From Rikenellaceae bacterium (GTDB lineage Bacteria > Bacteroidota > Bacteroidia > Bacteroidales > UBA932), in the NCBI GenBank assembly GCA_900769905.1, contig CAAGIL010000043.1, positions 1-41,751 of the forward strand: a stretch of DNA of 41,751 bases, in the 5' to 3' direction. The position numbers were made by a program, and so were the translations under genes. Within the stretch, counting starts at the first letter, position 1. Every line of letters begins with the position of its first letter. Shown here piece by piece: positions 23,488 through 31,866 of this stretch. The notes under the pieces are model-generated. The model made no database searches. It saw only the letters and a program-made list of their open reading frames with translations, and was not told the DNA's origin.

Positions 23488-24069
23488 TTATGCGGCAATT
23501 TTTTCCATAAGTGCGAGCACACGGCGACGGTTCTCTTCGATTTCGGCTCCGTCACCAATGACCTCATTGTACTTGCCCTGCTTTTTGTAATAGTCAATAA
23601 GCGGCTCAGTCTGAGCGTGGTAAGTGCGTATGCGGTTGTTGATGGTCTCTTCTGAAGCATCGTCAGCACGGCCTTCGATAGCTGCACGGTGGGCGATGCG
23701 CTGACGGATAAGATCATCAGGAATCATTATGGAAACCACTGAAGTCACAGCCTCGCCCCTCTTTTCAAGTATGGCATCCAGATCGGCAGCCTGGGAAAGG
23801 TTACGCGGGAAACCGTCGAGAAGGAAACCGTCAACTCCCTTGATGCTGTCGAATGCTGACTCAATCATACCTTCAACAACGGAGTCAGGGACAAGTGAAC
23901 CGGCCTCGATGAGGGCCTTGGCCTGCTTTCCAAGCTCGCTTCCTGCAGCAATCTCTGCACGGAGAAGCTCGCCGGTGGAGAGGTGCTTGAGATTGTACTT
24001 TTCAGCTATTACTGTGGCGTGGGTGCCTTTGCCGGCTCCTGGAGGGCCGAAGAGAATATAGTATTTCAT
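23488..24069 (-). CDS. adk: Adenylate kinase
   Basis: 193 residues. The P-loop GPPGAGKGT is at residues 8-16, followed by STGELLRAEI (AMP site), LLDGFPRN and IRQRIAHRAAIEGRADDASEETINNR, a short LID without the zinc-binding Cys of the long form. It interconverts ATP + AMP and 2 ADP in the cytoplasm. It lies 24 bases after hpt, at the end of the run that begins with the V-ATPase genes, and is followed by the strong terminator at 23431-23470. Confidence 0.97.
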   Translation of the reverse strand: MKYYILFGPPGAGKGTHATVIAEKYNLKHLSTGELLRAEIAAGSELGKQAKALIEAGSLVPDSVVEGMIESAFDSIKGVDGFLLDGFPRNLSQAADLDAILEKRGEAVTSVVSIMIPDDLIRQRIAHRAAIEGRADDASEETINNRIRTYHAQTEPLIDYYKKQGKYNEVIGDGAEIEENRRRVLALMEKIAA

Positions 24070-24093
24070 CTTGCTATTTAATTGGTTGTCAGT

Positions 24094-24639
24094 TTATTCG
24101 TCAATAACATAAATATCCTTGCTGTTGCGTCCGAGCTCGTCGTAGTCAAGTCCGAATCCGAGTATGAAGGCATTAGGAATCTCCTTGCCGACATAGTCGA
24201 TCTTGTCCGGTTTGTCATACACGTCCGGTTTGAGCAGCATAGTGCATATTCTCACGTCCTTCGCTCCCTTTGCGAGGAGCATCTCCTTCAGGGCTGTGAT
24301 AGTGTTTCCCGTGTCAACTATGTCCTCGCAGATGATGACACGACGGCCGGTGATGTCAGCAGTGAGACCGAGTATGTTGAGTACGGTACCGGTGGATTTC
24401 GTGCCCTGGTAGGACGACAGTTTTATGGAAACGAGTTCGCAGTTGAAGTCAAGCCTCTGCAGGAGTTCTCCGGTGAACACTATGGCCCCGTTCAGCACGC
24501 AGAGCACCACAGGGACATCTTCGCAATCCTTGAAATCACGGTTGACCTCAGCCGCCACCCTGTCTATGCAGGCGATGATTTCATCGTGGGGGATGAACGG
24601 CTTGAAGGTCTTGTCGTGAACTTTGATAATATCTTTCAT
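24094..24639 (-). CDS. hpt: Hypoxanthine phosphoribosyltransferase
   Basis: 181 residues. The PRPP-binding motif VIICEDIVDTGNT is at residues 101-113, with VLCVLNGAIVFTGELL (about 46-60) and SIKLSSYQGT upstream of it. It salvages hypoxanthine, and possibly guanine, to the nucleotide. It begins 18 bases after the V-ATPase K gene and precedes adk; hpt and adk are adjacent in other Bacteroidota, as I recall. Confidence 0.95.
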   Translation of the reverse strand: MKDIIKVHDKTFKPFIPHDEIIACIDRVAAEVNRDFKDCEDVPVVLCVLNGAIVFTGELLQRLDFNCELVSIKLSSYQGTKSTGTVLNILGLTADITGRRVIICEDIVDTGNTITALKEMLLAKGAKDVRICTMLLKPDVYDKPDKIDYVGKEIPNAFILGFGLDYDELGRNSKDIYVIDE

Positions 24640-24657
24640 CGTCTGATATGCCTCTTG

Positions 24658-25086
24658 TTATACCGGCAGGAGGATGGAAGTAAGGAGGGCGAGGATGGCG
24701 TAGAACTCAGGAAGAGCGGCGTAGATGAGGGTATTGACCATCACGTTGTGGCCCTGGCTGACACCTACGATACCGTTTGCACAAACCTGGCCCTGGCGTA
24801 TTGCTGAGATGAGGCAGACAATACCCACGCTGATACCGATACCGAAATAGAGTGGGCCGGCGGCAGCGATGTCCTTGCTTCTCCAGAGGATGAAGGCGAG
24901 GAAGCCGTAAAGACCCTGGGTTGCAGGAAGGGCTGAGAGAATCATATAGGTGGAGGACTTCTCCGGAGCCTTCTTCAGTGCTCCTTCAGCTGCATTGCCG
25001 GCAATGGTGGTGCCGATTGCTGAACCGATTGCTGCGAGACCGAACATAAGTCCGAGTCCGAGATAACCGAGAATTACATTAAGCAT
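24658..25086 (-). CDS. ntpK: V-type ATPase subunit K (membrane rotor proteolipid)
   Basis: 142 residues forming four transmembrane helices in two hairpins, the 16-kDa K type. The first hairpin has LPATQGLYGF without an acidic residue; the second has the ion-carrying Glu127 in ALPEFYAIL. L53, T56, Q57, Y60, Q98 and E127 reproduce the sodium ligands of Enterococcus hirae NtpK (L61, T64, Q65, Y68, Q110, E139), including the 29-residue spacing between the last two. One carboxylate per two hairpins and these ligands suggest sodium coupling. It lies 25 bases after subunit I. Confidence 0.95.
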   Translation of the reverse strand: MLNVILGYLGLGLMFGLAAIGSAIGTTIAGNAAEGALKKAPEKSSTYMILSALPATQGLYGFLAFILWRSKDIAAAGPLYFGIGISVGIVCLISAIRQGQVCANGIVGVSQGHNVMVNTLIYAALPEFYAILALLTSILLPV

Positions 25087-25111
25087 AATTAGTTGATTTT
25101 ATTAGTTTTAC

Positions 25112-26836
25112 TTATTTTCTGACAGGGTTGTACTCCACTCCCTGACCCTCGTAGCCTGCATTCTTGAAGAACTCTACGAAGTTAAGACGCAGAGGGTGCA
25201 CGAAGGCACCGAGAGCGCAGAGGCCGAGGTTGAGGACGTGGCCGAACAACAGTATTATTACGAATGGAATCCACTGCCAGGTAGGATCCGTACCCTTCAC
25301 CATATCGGCAATGAGATTGAAGGTCTGTCCGAGCATTCCGCCTGACAGTCCGAGAGCATAGAGACGCACATAGCTCAATACGTCACCCATAAGGCCTGAA
25401 GCCATATTGTAGGTGTCCCATAGACCTGAGCCTATGTTGACGAGAGGGTTGCGTCCCCACTTGTTGAAAATGAATATTCCAAGAGCTGAAACTGCTCCGA
25501 TACCTATGAGGAGGAACTTCATGGCGGTCTCTGAAATTACACCGGTGAGTCCTATGCTGAGGCCGATTACGGAACCGACTATGAGCAGGGTCCATCCCAG
25601 GGTGCCCAGACTGTGCTTGAAACCGTCCCGTTTCACGGCCCAGACAGCCTTTGTGAGCATTGCCAAGCAGATATGAAGCACACCGATTCCCAGGGAGAGA
25701 ACCATCTGCTTGGAGTACATCGCACCTCCAACGGATATGTCTCCGACTATCATAATCTTCTTCAGTCCAGCTGGCACCCAGGCTGCATCGTAGAGATTTA
25801 TTCCGAAGAATGTGGCCATTATAAGGCCCACTACGACTGTGCCCGCGCCCAGAGTCACGATGAGGCTCCACATATCTGCAAGCCCACCCTTTCGCCCTTT
25901 GAGTGCAAGGCCGATGCCGATGAGCAGCAGACCGTAGCCTGCATCGCCCATACAGATTGCAAAGAAGAGCAGATAGAAGATGCTTAGGAAGATGGTAGGG
26001 TCGAATTCGTTGTAAACCGGCATGCCGTACATCCTGGTGAAGGTCTCGAACTGACGCACGAATGCATTGTTCTTAAGTTTGATAGGCGGTTTGTCTTCCG
26101 CCGTAGCCTCCTCCTTTATGTAATAGATGTCCATCTTGTCGAGGGCCTCGCATAACCTGGCTGAGTTTTCTCTCGGCGCGAAACCTTCGAAGAGCACCAG
26201 ACTGCCTTCTGCCGCCGACTTTCCCGTCGCACCGGCAAGGTAGAGGCTGAGCTCGGAGCATTTCTTGTCTATAAGTTCCTGAAGCACTGGAATTTCCCCC
26301 TTGCGGGACGCAAGCTCGGCGCTGTGCTGCTCCAGCTGGGACTTCAGACCTGCAATTTCCTCCTCCAGCTCTGTGCAGTCCTTCGCCGGCAGGGCGATTT
26401 CTTTGAGCGGGAAGTCTTTTGCGTCTCCTGCAACGGCGAAGTATATCTTGTTCTTGTCTTCGCTGATGATTTCCAGAGCATAGTTCTCAGCCCAGGACGG
26501 GTCGAAAGCTTTCCTGGCGCAGGAGTAGAGCCTGATGCCGAAACGCTTTACGGCTTCACGGTCAAAACTGCCCCAGGGACGGGCTTCACTGAGGCTTCTG
26601 CCCAGTTCGGCGATTCTTGTCTTCAGGGATTCGCTGAGCTTGTCGGAACAGTTCTGGATTTCCCTGATCTGTCCTTTCAAGGCCTCCATTTCGCTGACTA
26701 TGGAACCTGATACCTCGTCAACGGCTTTCGAGGAGCGTTTGATGTCCACGACTCCCAGTTCCTGAATCTCATCCAGGAACCTGTCCCTGTCCCCGCTCAG
26801 GAGGATGAAGGAATATTTGTCCATCAAAGTAATCAT
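25112..26836 (-). CDS. ntpI: V-type ATPase subunit I (stator / ion channel, a-subunit homologue)
   Basis: 574 residues. The N-terminal ~280 residues are soluble and largely helical with coiled-coil segments. The C-terminal part has about seven membrane helices beginning near PTIFLSIFYLLFFAICMGDAGYG. The conserved Arg491 in LSYVRLYALGLSGG faces the rotor in this family and is needed for ion release. The shorter length than the usual ~650 is consistent with a compact bacterial form. The start overlaps the subunit D stop as ATGA. Confidence 0.95.
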   Translation of the reverse strand: MITLMDKYSFILLSGDRDRFLDEIQELGVVDIKRSSKAVDEVSGSIVSEMEALKGQIREIQNCSDKLSESLKTRIAELGRSLSEARPWGSFDREAVKRFGIRLYSCARKAFDPSWAENYALEIISEDKNKIYFAVAGDAKDFPLKEIALPAKDCTELEEEIAGLKSQLEQHSAELASRKGEIPVLQELIDKKCSELSLYLAGATGKSAAEGSLVLFEGFAPRENSARLCEALDKMDIYYIKEEATAEDKPPIKLKNNAFVRQFETFTRMYGMPVYNEFDPTIFLSIFYLLFFAICMGDAGYGLLLIGIGLALKGRKGGLADMWSLIVTLGAGTVVVGLIMATFFGINLYDAAWVPAGLKKIMIVGDISVGGAMYSKQMVLSLGIGVLHICLAMLTKAVWAVKRDGFKHSLGTLGWTLLIVGSVIGLSIGLTGVISETAMKFLLIGIGAVSALGIFIFNKWGRNPLVNIGSGLWDTYNMASGLMGDVLSYVRLYALGLSGGMLGQTFNLIADMVKGTDPTWQWIPFVIILLFGHVLNLGLCALGAFVHPLRLNFVEFFKNAGYEGQGVEYNPVRK

Positions 26837-27438
26837 TGTTCTGCCTCCTCTTCTTCCTGGTGACGTGTCTTCACGATTTTCGAAGATGCCTTGGAAAGGT
26901 TCTCTTCATCTTCCATATAGCGCTTGATTTTCCTTATCGCTTCCTGGTACCCCGGAATCTGCACCTTTTCGTAAAGGTTAACCTTCTGGGTGGTCTTTTT
27001 CCTGTTGAATTCCAGGATGTTGCGTTTCTGCTCGTAAATCTCGGACTCTATTCCCAGGCGTGTGAGTTCCTTGAGTATCGCCACTCCGTCGGCATACCAC
27101 GCCGGTTTGGTGAAGGCGTTGAACTCCTTGAGCTCATAGTGAATCTCCCCGAGTTTCGGGGTCTTGACTCCCGCTACCTTCACGGTGAGCAGATCCACGT
27201 CGGTAATGGTGATGAGCCCGGGCTCGAACTCGTTCCACAATGCGGCAAGGTAATCGTATCTGGCTATGGCCTCTTCAAGCTCCTTCTGCAACCTGAGCGA
27301 CTCGGCCTTCGCGGTCTGCACGCTGGAACGCAGGGCCGACTCCTTGTTCTTCAGGGTAGGCAGGGCGTTCTGGCGCACCTTCAGCTGCTTGCCGAGATTC
27401 GTCAGGGAAGTTTTGTTATATTGAAACTTGATTGCCAC
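26833..27438 (-). CDS. ntpD: V-type ATPase subunit D (central stalk)
   Basis: 201 residues, beginning with a GTG codon (27436-27438): (M)AIKFQYNKTSLTNLGKQL. The long N- and C-terminal helices and their heptad pattern fit the antiparallel coiled coil that forms the rotor axle inside the A3B3 head. It starts 6 bases after the B stop and overlaps the I start by 4 bases. Confidence 0.93.
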   Translation of the reverse strand: MAIKFQYNKTSLTNLGKQLKVRQNALPTLKNKESALRSSVQTAKAESLRLQKELEEAIARYDYLAALWNEFEPGLITITDVDLLTVKVAGVKTPKLGEIHYELKEFNAFTKPAWYADGVAILKELTRLGIESEIYEQKRNILEFNRKKTTQKVNLYEKVQIPGYQEAIRKIKRYMEDEENLSKASSKIVKTRHQEEEEAEQ

Positions 27439-27444
27439 GGTATA

Positions 27445-28764
27445 TTATTTCTTCCAGTATTTGTCTATGAGTACTTGTTTGATACCGGTCTCGGCAGGGG
27501 TGAAGTATTTTGCAAATATTTCCCAGGCCGTATCCAGCATCTCTTCTATGCCTATGTTGACATCGATGGAAAGCAGACGCGTCGCATATTCCTTAGCGTA
27601 GTCCAGACAGCGGATGTCATAGTCTGAAAGGTCGAAACCGTTCTCCATCTTGGTCTTGGCGTTCTGCGCGTCAGCGTAGAGACGCACGCCGGCGTTCATC
27701 ACCTGGGAATGGTCTTCCCTGGTCTTTTTGCCCTGCACGAGCTGCTTGAGTCGGCTCAGGGATCTGAACGGGTCAATGATGACCTTTCCGGAATCCGAGT
27801 CGGCGCGCAGGAAGAGCTGGCCTTCAGTGATATAACCAGTGTTGTCAGGGATGGCGTGGGTGATGTCACCGTCGTTGAGCGTGGTCACGGCAATGATGGT
27901 GATAGAGCCTCCGTCCGGCAGCTGCACCGCCTTCTCGTAAATCTTGGCGAGGTCGGAGTACAGCGAACCCGGCATTGAGTCCTTGGAAGGAATCTGGTCC
28001 ATACGGTTGGATACGATGGACAGGGCATCGGCGTAGAGGGTCATATCCGTGAGCAGCACGAGCACCTTCTCATTCTTGTCCACGGCAAAATACTCCGCGG
28101 CGCACAGGGCCATATCAGGGATGAGCAGTCGCTCCACAGGCGGTTCCTCGGTCGTGTTCACGAAGGACACGATCTTGTCCAGGGCACCGGCGGACTCGAA
28201 CTCGTTGCGGAAGAAGAGGTAGTCGTCGTTGGACAGACCCATACCTCCGAGTATGATCTTGTCCACGTCGGCACGCAGGGCCACGTCAGCCATCACCTTG
28301 TTGTACGGCTGGTCCGGGTCTGCGAAGAACGGAATCTTCTGGCCGGAGACAAGGGTGTTGTTGAGGTCAATGCCGGCGATGCCGGTAGGGATGAGCTCCG
28401 AAGGCTGGCGGCGCTTGTAAGGGTTGACGGAAGGTCCGCCGACCTCCCTTTCCTCTCCGTCAACCTCAGGACCTCCGTCTATCGGCTTGCCGTAGGCATT
28501 GAAGAAACGGCCGGAAAGCTGTTCGCTGACCTTGAGGGTAGGAGGGGCGCCGAGGAAGGAAACCTCCGCATCGGTAGGTACGCCCTCGGTGCCTGAGAAA
28601 ACCTGCAGGGTGACGAGGTCGCCCTTGGTCTTCACTATCTGGGCGAGTTTTCCGCCCACTGTTGCAAGCTCGTCATTGGCCACGCCGCTCGCATTGAGGG
28701 ATACGGTCGCCTTGGTGATGGCCTGGAGCTTGGTGTATGTGCGTTTGTATGCTTTGACTGCCAT
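27445..28764 (-). CDS. ntpB: V-type ATPase subunit B (non-catalytic)
   Basis: 439 residues. The nucleotide-binding domain is recognisable (GIAGIDLNNTLVSGQKIPFF, then IIALTD-like VLVLLTDMTLYADALS), but the P-loop is replaced by LVSGQKIPFF, as normal for the B subunit. It packs with subunit A in the hexameric head. The ATG lies one base after the subunit A stop. Confidence 0.97.
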   Translation of the reverse strand: MAVKAYKRTYTKLQAITKATVSLNASGVANDELATVGGKLAQIVKTKGDLVTLQVFSGTEGVPTDAEVSFLGAPPTLKVSEQLSGRFFNAYGKPIDGGPEVDGEEREVGGPSVNPYKRRQPSELIPTGIAGIDLNNTLVSGQKIPFFADPDQPYNKVMADVALRADVDKIILGGMGLSNDDYLFFRNEFESAGALDKIVSFVNTTEEPPVERLLIPDMALCAAEYFAVDKNEKVLVLLTDMTLYADALSIVSNRMDQIPSKDSMPGSLYSDLAKIYEKAVQLPDGGSITIIAVTTLNDGDITHAIPDNTGYITEGQLFLRADSDSGKVIIDPFRSLSRLKQLVQGKKTREDHSQVMNAGVRLYADAQNAKTKMENGFDLSDYDIRCLDYAKEYATRLLSIDVNIGIEEMLDTAWEIFAKYFTPAETGIKQVLIDKYWKK

Positions 28765-28765
28765 A

Positions 28766-30508
28766 TTACGAAATCATTTTGTCCAGCTGCTGCCGGTACT
28801 CGTTGAACTTCTCGCCACCGAGCTCGGAATAGTTCATCTGGCGGAGTATGTTGATCATCTGCTTGAAGAAGGAACGGCAGTCTTCGAAATTCTCGAAGCT
28901 GAACTCGTGGTCGCAGATGTCTATGAGCAGGTCGAGCATATACTTCTGTCTCTCAATAGGGCAGAGTGCGTCGATTGCGTCAAAGGCATCCTGCTGGAGG
29001 AAGGCGAAGTCTATGAGCTCGGACTTCCAGAAAGCCTCGTGGTAACTCATAGGAACACCGTCGTCGCCGAGAATGTTGATCTGGTCGGACATCTCCTTGC
29101 CCCTGCGGACTATATTCTTGGCCTTGAGGACTTTGTCCACCCACCCCTGTTCGATTTTTTCGTCGAGGTAGGAGATGATTTCAGGGTACTCGAGGTACTT
29201 GGAATAAGAGTCTATAGGGTTCACTGAAGGGTAGCGCTTCTGGTCGGCCCTATTCTGTTCGAGGGCGTAGAAGCAGCGCGCCGCCTTCTTCGTGGATTCG
29301 GTAACCGGCTCCTTGAGGTTGCCGCCGGCAGGGGATACGGTGCCGATGAAGGTGATGGCACCGGTGGTACCGCTCTTGAGCTCAACCATTCCTGCCCTGG
29401 AGTAGAAGTTGGCGATGATGGCGGAGAGGTCCACTGGGAAGGCGTCTGCACCCGGAAGTTCCTCCATACGGTTGGACATCTCCCTGAGGGCCTGGGCCCA
29501 GCGGGAAGTGGAGTCCGCGAGCAGCAGGCACCTGAGCCCCATCGCGCGGTAGTACTCGCATATCGTCATTGCCGTGTACACGGATGCTTCGCGGGCGGCA
29601 ACAGGCATGTTCGAGGTGTTGCAGATGATGGTGGTACGCTCCATCAGGTGCCTTCCGGTGTGCGGGTCGATGAGCTCCGGGAACTCGGTGAAGATTTCCA
29701 CCACCTCGTTGGCACGCTCGCCGCAGGCGGCCATCACGATGACATCGGCCTCACCCTGCTTGGCGATGGCGTGCTGGAGCACGGTCTTGCCGCAGCCGAA
29801 CGGACCAGGGATGAACCCGGTACCGCCTTCGGCAATAGGGTTGAAACTGTCGATCACGCGTACGCCTGTCTCCATTATCTTTGCCGGCCTCGGCTTGCGC
29901 TCATAGGCCTTTACGGCCACCTTTACCGGCCAGCGCTGCACCATAGTCACATCCACGTCTTCGCCTCTGGAATCGGTGAGGGTGGCGATTACGGTGTCGA
30001 TGTTGTAACTGCCTGCCGGAGCAAGTGATTTGACGGTATATTCTCCCTTGAAGGAGAACGGGACCATAATCTTGTGGGGCAGCCAGCCCTCCTTGACTTC
30101 GCCGAGCCAGGATGCCGCCTCCACCTTGTCGCCGACCTTTGCCAGCGGGGTGTAGTCCCAGAGTTTCTCGTGATTGAGCGGATCGGTGTATTCGCCTCTC
30201 TTGAGGAATACGCCTTCCATAGTGGTGAGGTCGTTCTGAAGACCGTCATAGACGCTGGACAGAAGTCCTGGACCGAGGGTGGCCTCGAGCATCTTGCCGA
30301 GGAACACGACTTCGCATCCGTTCTTCAGACCTCGGGTGCTTTCGAAAACCTGCACGGAAGCCTTGTCCCCATTCACCTTGATGACCTCCGCAAGGAGATT
30401 GGTGCCGCCGAGGACAATGTGGCAGAGTTCATTCTCGGCCACTGGACCATCCACGGTCACCGTTACAAGGTTGGAAACTATTCCGCTTACCTTTCCTTTA
30501 GTCTGCAT
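28766..30508 (-). CDS. ntpA: V-type ATPase subunit A (catalytic)
   Basis: 580 residues. The Walker A motif GPFGCGKT is at residues 235-242, and the A-specific non-homologous insertion lies before it (about 110-200). LLADSTSRWAQALREMSNRMEE is the catalytic interface block. It hydrolyses or makes ATP in the soluble head. It is preceded by the DUF2764 gene with a 2-base gap. Confidence 0.97.
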   Translation of the reverse strand: MQTKGKVSGIVSNLVTVTVDGPVAENELCHIVLGGTNLLAEVIKVNGDKASVQVFESTRGLKNGCEVVFLGKMLEATLGPGLLSSVYDGLQNDLTTMEGVFLKRGEYTDPLNHEKLWDYTPLAKVGDKVEAASWLGEVKEGWLPHKIMVPFSFKGEYTVKSLAPAGSYNIDTVIATLTDSRGEDVDVTMVQRWPVKVAVKAYERKPRPAKIMETGVRVIDSFNPIAEGGTGFIPGPFGCGKTVLQHAIAKQGEADVIVMAACGERANEVVEIFTEFPELIDPHTGRHLMERTTIICNTSNMPVAAREASVYTAMTICEYYRAMGLRCLLLADSTSRWAQALREMSNRMEELPGADAFPVDLSAIIANFYSRAGMVELKSGTTGAITFIGTVSPAGGNLKEPVTESTKKAARCFYALEQNRADQKRYPSVNPIDSYSKYLEYPEIISYLDEKIEQGWVDKVLKAKNIVRRGKEMSDQINILGDDGVPMSYHEAFWKSELIDFAFLQQDAFDAIDALCPIERQKYMLDLLIDICDHEFSFENFEDCRSFFKQMINILRQMNYSELGGEKFNEYRQQLDKMIS

Positions 30509-30510
30509 AT

Positions 30511-31113
30511 CTATTTCTGTTTTTTGTTGTCGTACGTTGCCCTGATCTCACTGACCATACGGCGGAAGAGTTCCGCTCCTGTGGCTGGATCGAGCTTTTC
30601 CCATCTGTCGATAATCTTCAATTTCGCCGTGAAAGCCAGAATGGCGTCGATGTCGAAGAAATCGTGGACCGTGGCCTCCTCGATGTGGTTCCACATCAGC
30701 AGGTCCAGGCCTTTCTCCCTGGCGATTATGTCGTTGCCGGCGAGTACGGCCTCCACTTCCTCCTTCTGCTCGAAATCCACGTCTTCCAGTTCTTCCAGAC
30801 GTAGGGTGTCCTTGCCTTCCGGACGTCCCAGGGCTGCATTGAGGTACTCTACGCGGGTGTTGCGCAGCTGAAGGTCGAAAAGGAAATGGCTGCGCAGGAA
30901 ACTGCTGGAGCTCTTGAACGCCTTGCGGTATAGAGCGGCGTCGAGCTTGTCCGGATTGTAGGATTCCAGGAGCAGTTCCATCAGCCTGTCGTCCCTGTCT
31001 GAGAGCTGGGAGCGGATTTCTTCTATTACGGAGGAGGCATCAACGCTGCCGCCGGCCCTCTCGTCGAGCTTGATGAGGGGCAGGGAAGCAATGATGTATT
31101 CGTAGTTGTTCAT
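30511..31113 (-). CDS. DUF2764 family protein of the V-ATPase operon
   Basis: 200 residues, soluble and helical, with no signal peptide. The sequence (MNNYEYIIASLPLIKLDERAG, FLRSHFLFDLQLRNTRVEYLNAALGR, LDLLMWNHIEEATVHDFFDIDAILAF) fits DUF2764, a family that sits between E and A in V-ATPase operons of Bacteroidota, Chlamydiae and spirochaetes as I recall. No C subunit gene is present in this operon, so it may take the place of subunit C, the rotor-to-ring coupler (inference). It overlaps the E stop by ATGA. Confidence 0.85.
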   Translation of the reverse strand: MNNYEYIIASLPLIKLDERAGGSVDASSVIEEIRSQLSDRDDRLMELLLESYNPDKLDAALYRKAFKSSSSFLRSHFLFDLQLRNTRVEYLNAALGRPEGKDTLRLEELEDVDFEQKEEVEAVLAGNDIIAREKGLDLLMWNHIEEATVHDFFDIDAILAFTAKLKIIDRWEKLDPATGAELFRRMVSEIRATYDNKKQK

Positions 31114-31715
31114 CCGAAGAGAAGCTTTCTGGTGACGGGTCTGAGATATTCGCAGATGAGTTCCCTGAAGGTCTCATCACTGAAGCTTACATACCAGCTT
31201 CCGTCCTTAGGGCCGATGGTGAAGCCGCCTGAAATCTTCTTGGAGAAGGAAGCTTCGACCTTCTTGCCCAGGGCTTTTTTGAGCTCGGATGCCACCCAAG
31301 GTTCCAGCTTGCTTCTGAGTTCTTCAGGAAGCACGAGGCTGAGATCCTCAGTCTCCCCGGAGTCGAAACGGGATGCCACGCTCTTTATCATCTCCTTGAT
31401 GAGATCTTCGTCCTTCAGGGCAGCTGAAATCTTGTCTGCGCATACTGAATTGAGAAGCAGGTCCTCAATGTCCTTTCTGGTGGCCTGGAGGCTCTGCTCC
31501 GAAGCCATCCTGATATCGGACTCAGCCTTGCTCCTGAGCTTGTCAGCGTTCTCCCTTGCATCCTTTACGATGCTTTCGGCCTCGCGCCTGGCCGCAGCGA
31601 GAATCTCGTCGGCTTCCTTGCGGGCGTTTGCCAGAAGAAGTTCACCTTCCTCCCTGCCCCTGGACAGACCTTCGTTGTAGAGCCTGTCTGTAAGTTCCTG
31701 TAATTTATTGGACAT
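31110..31715 (-). CDS. ntpE: V-type ATPase subunit E (peripheral stalk)
   Basis: 201 residues. The first ~100 form a long charged helix (LLANARKEADEILAAARREAESIVKDARENADKLRSKAE), and the C-terminal half is a globular alpha/beta part ending LICEYLRPVTRKLLFG. Both are typical of the E subunit that anchors the A3B3 head. It is the first gene of the operon, with a promoter 43 to 73 bases upstream. No separate G/H partner for the peripheral stalk is seen. Confidence 0.92.
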   Translation of the reverse strand: MSNKLQELTDRLYNEGLSRGREEGELLLANARKEADEILAAARREAESIVKDARENADKLRSKAESDIRMASEQSLQATRKDIEDLLLNSVCADKISAALKDEDLIKEMIKSVASRFDSGETEDLSLVLPEELRSKLEPWVASELKKALGKKVEASFSKKISGGFTIGPKDGSWYVSFSDETFRELICEYLRPVTRKLLFG

Positions 31716-31757
31716 ATTATAATCTGTTATTAGTCTAATACTTGAGTTTTATCCTTA

Positions 31758-31788
31758 CAAATCTAATCAAATTTTGCTCCAAAATCAA
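31758..31788 (-). promoter_or_regulatory. Promoter of the V-ATPase-hpt-adk operon
   Basis: The minus strand carries TAGATTTG (31758-31765), a full TAnnTTTG match, and TTG at 31786-31788 with 20 bases between. The predicted leader before the subunit E ATG is about 35 bases. Confidence 0.6.
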
Positions 31789-31810
31789 GAATTGAATACT
31801 AAAATACGAC

Positions 31811-31836
31811 AAAGTCCCGCTGAATGGCGGGACTTT
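31811..31836 (-). terminator. Intrinsic terminator after the decarboxylase operon
   Basis: AAAGTCCCGC (31811-31820) and GCGGGACTTT (31827-31836) form a perfect 10-bp stem with a 6-base loop. On the minus strand it is followed by a T-rich tract (GTCGTATTTTAG). It lies 30 bases after the beta-subunit stop and separates the two operons. Confidence 0.85.
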
Positions 31837-31866
31837 GGAAATCAAAGCGTATTTATTTGAAAAATT

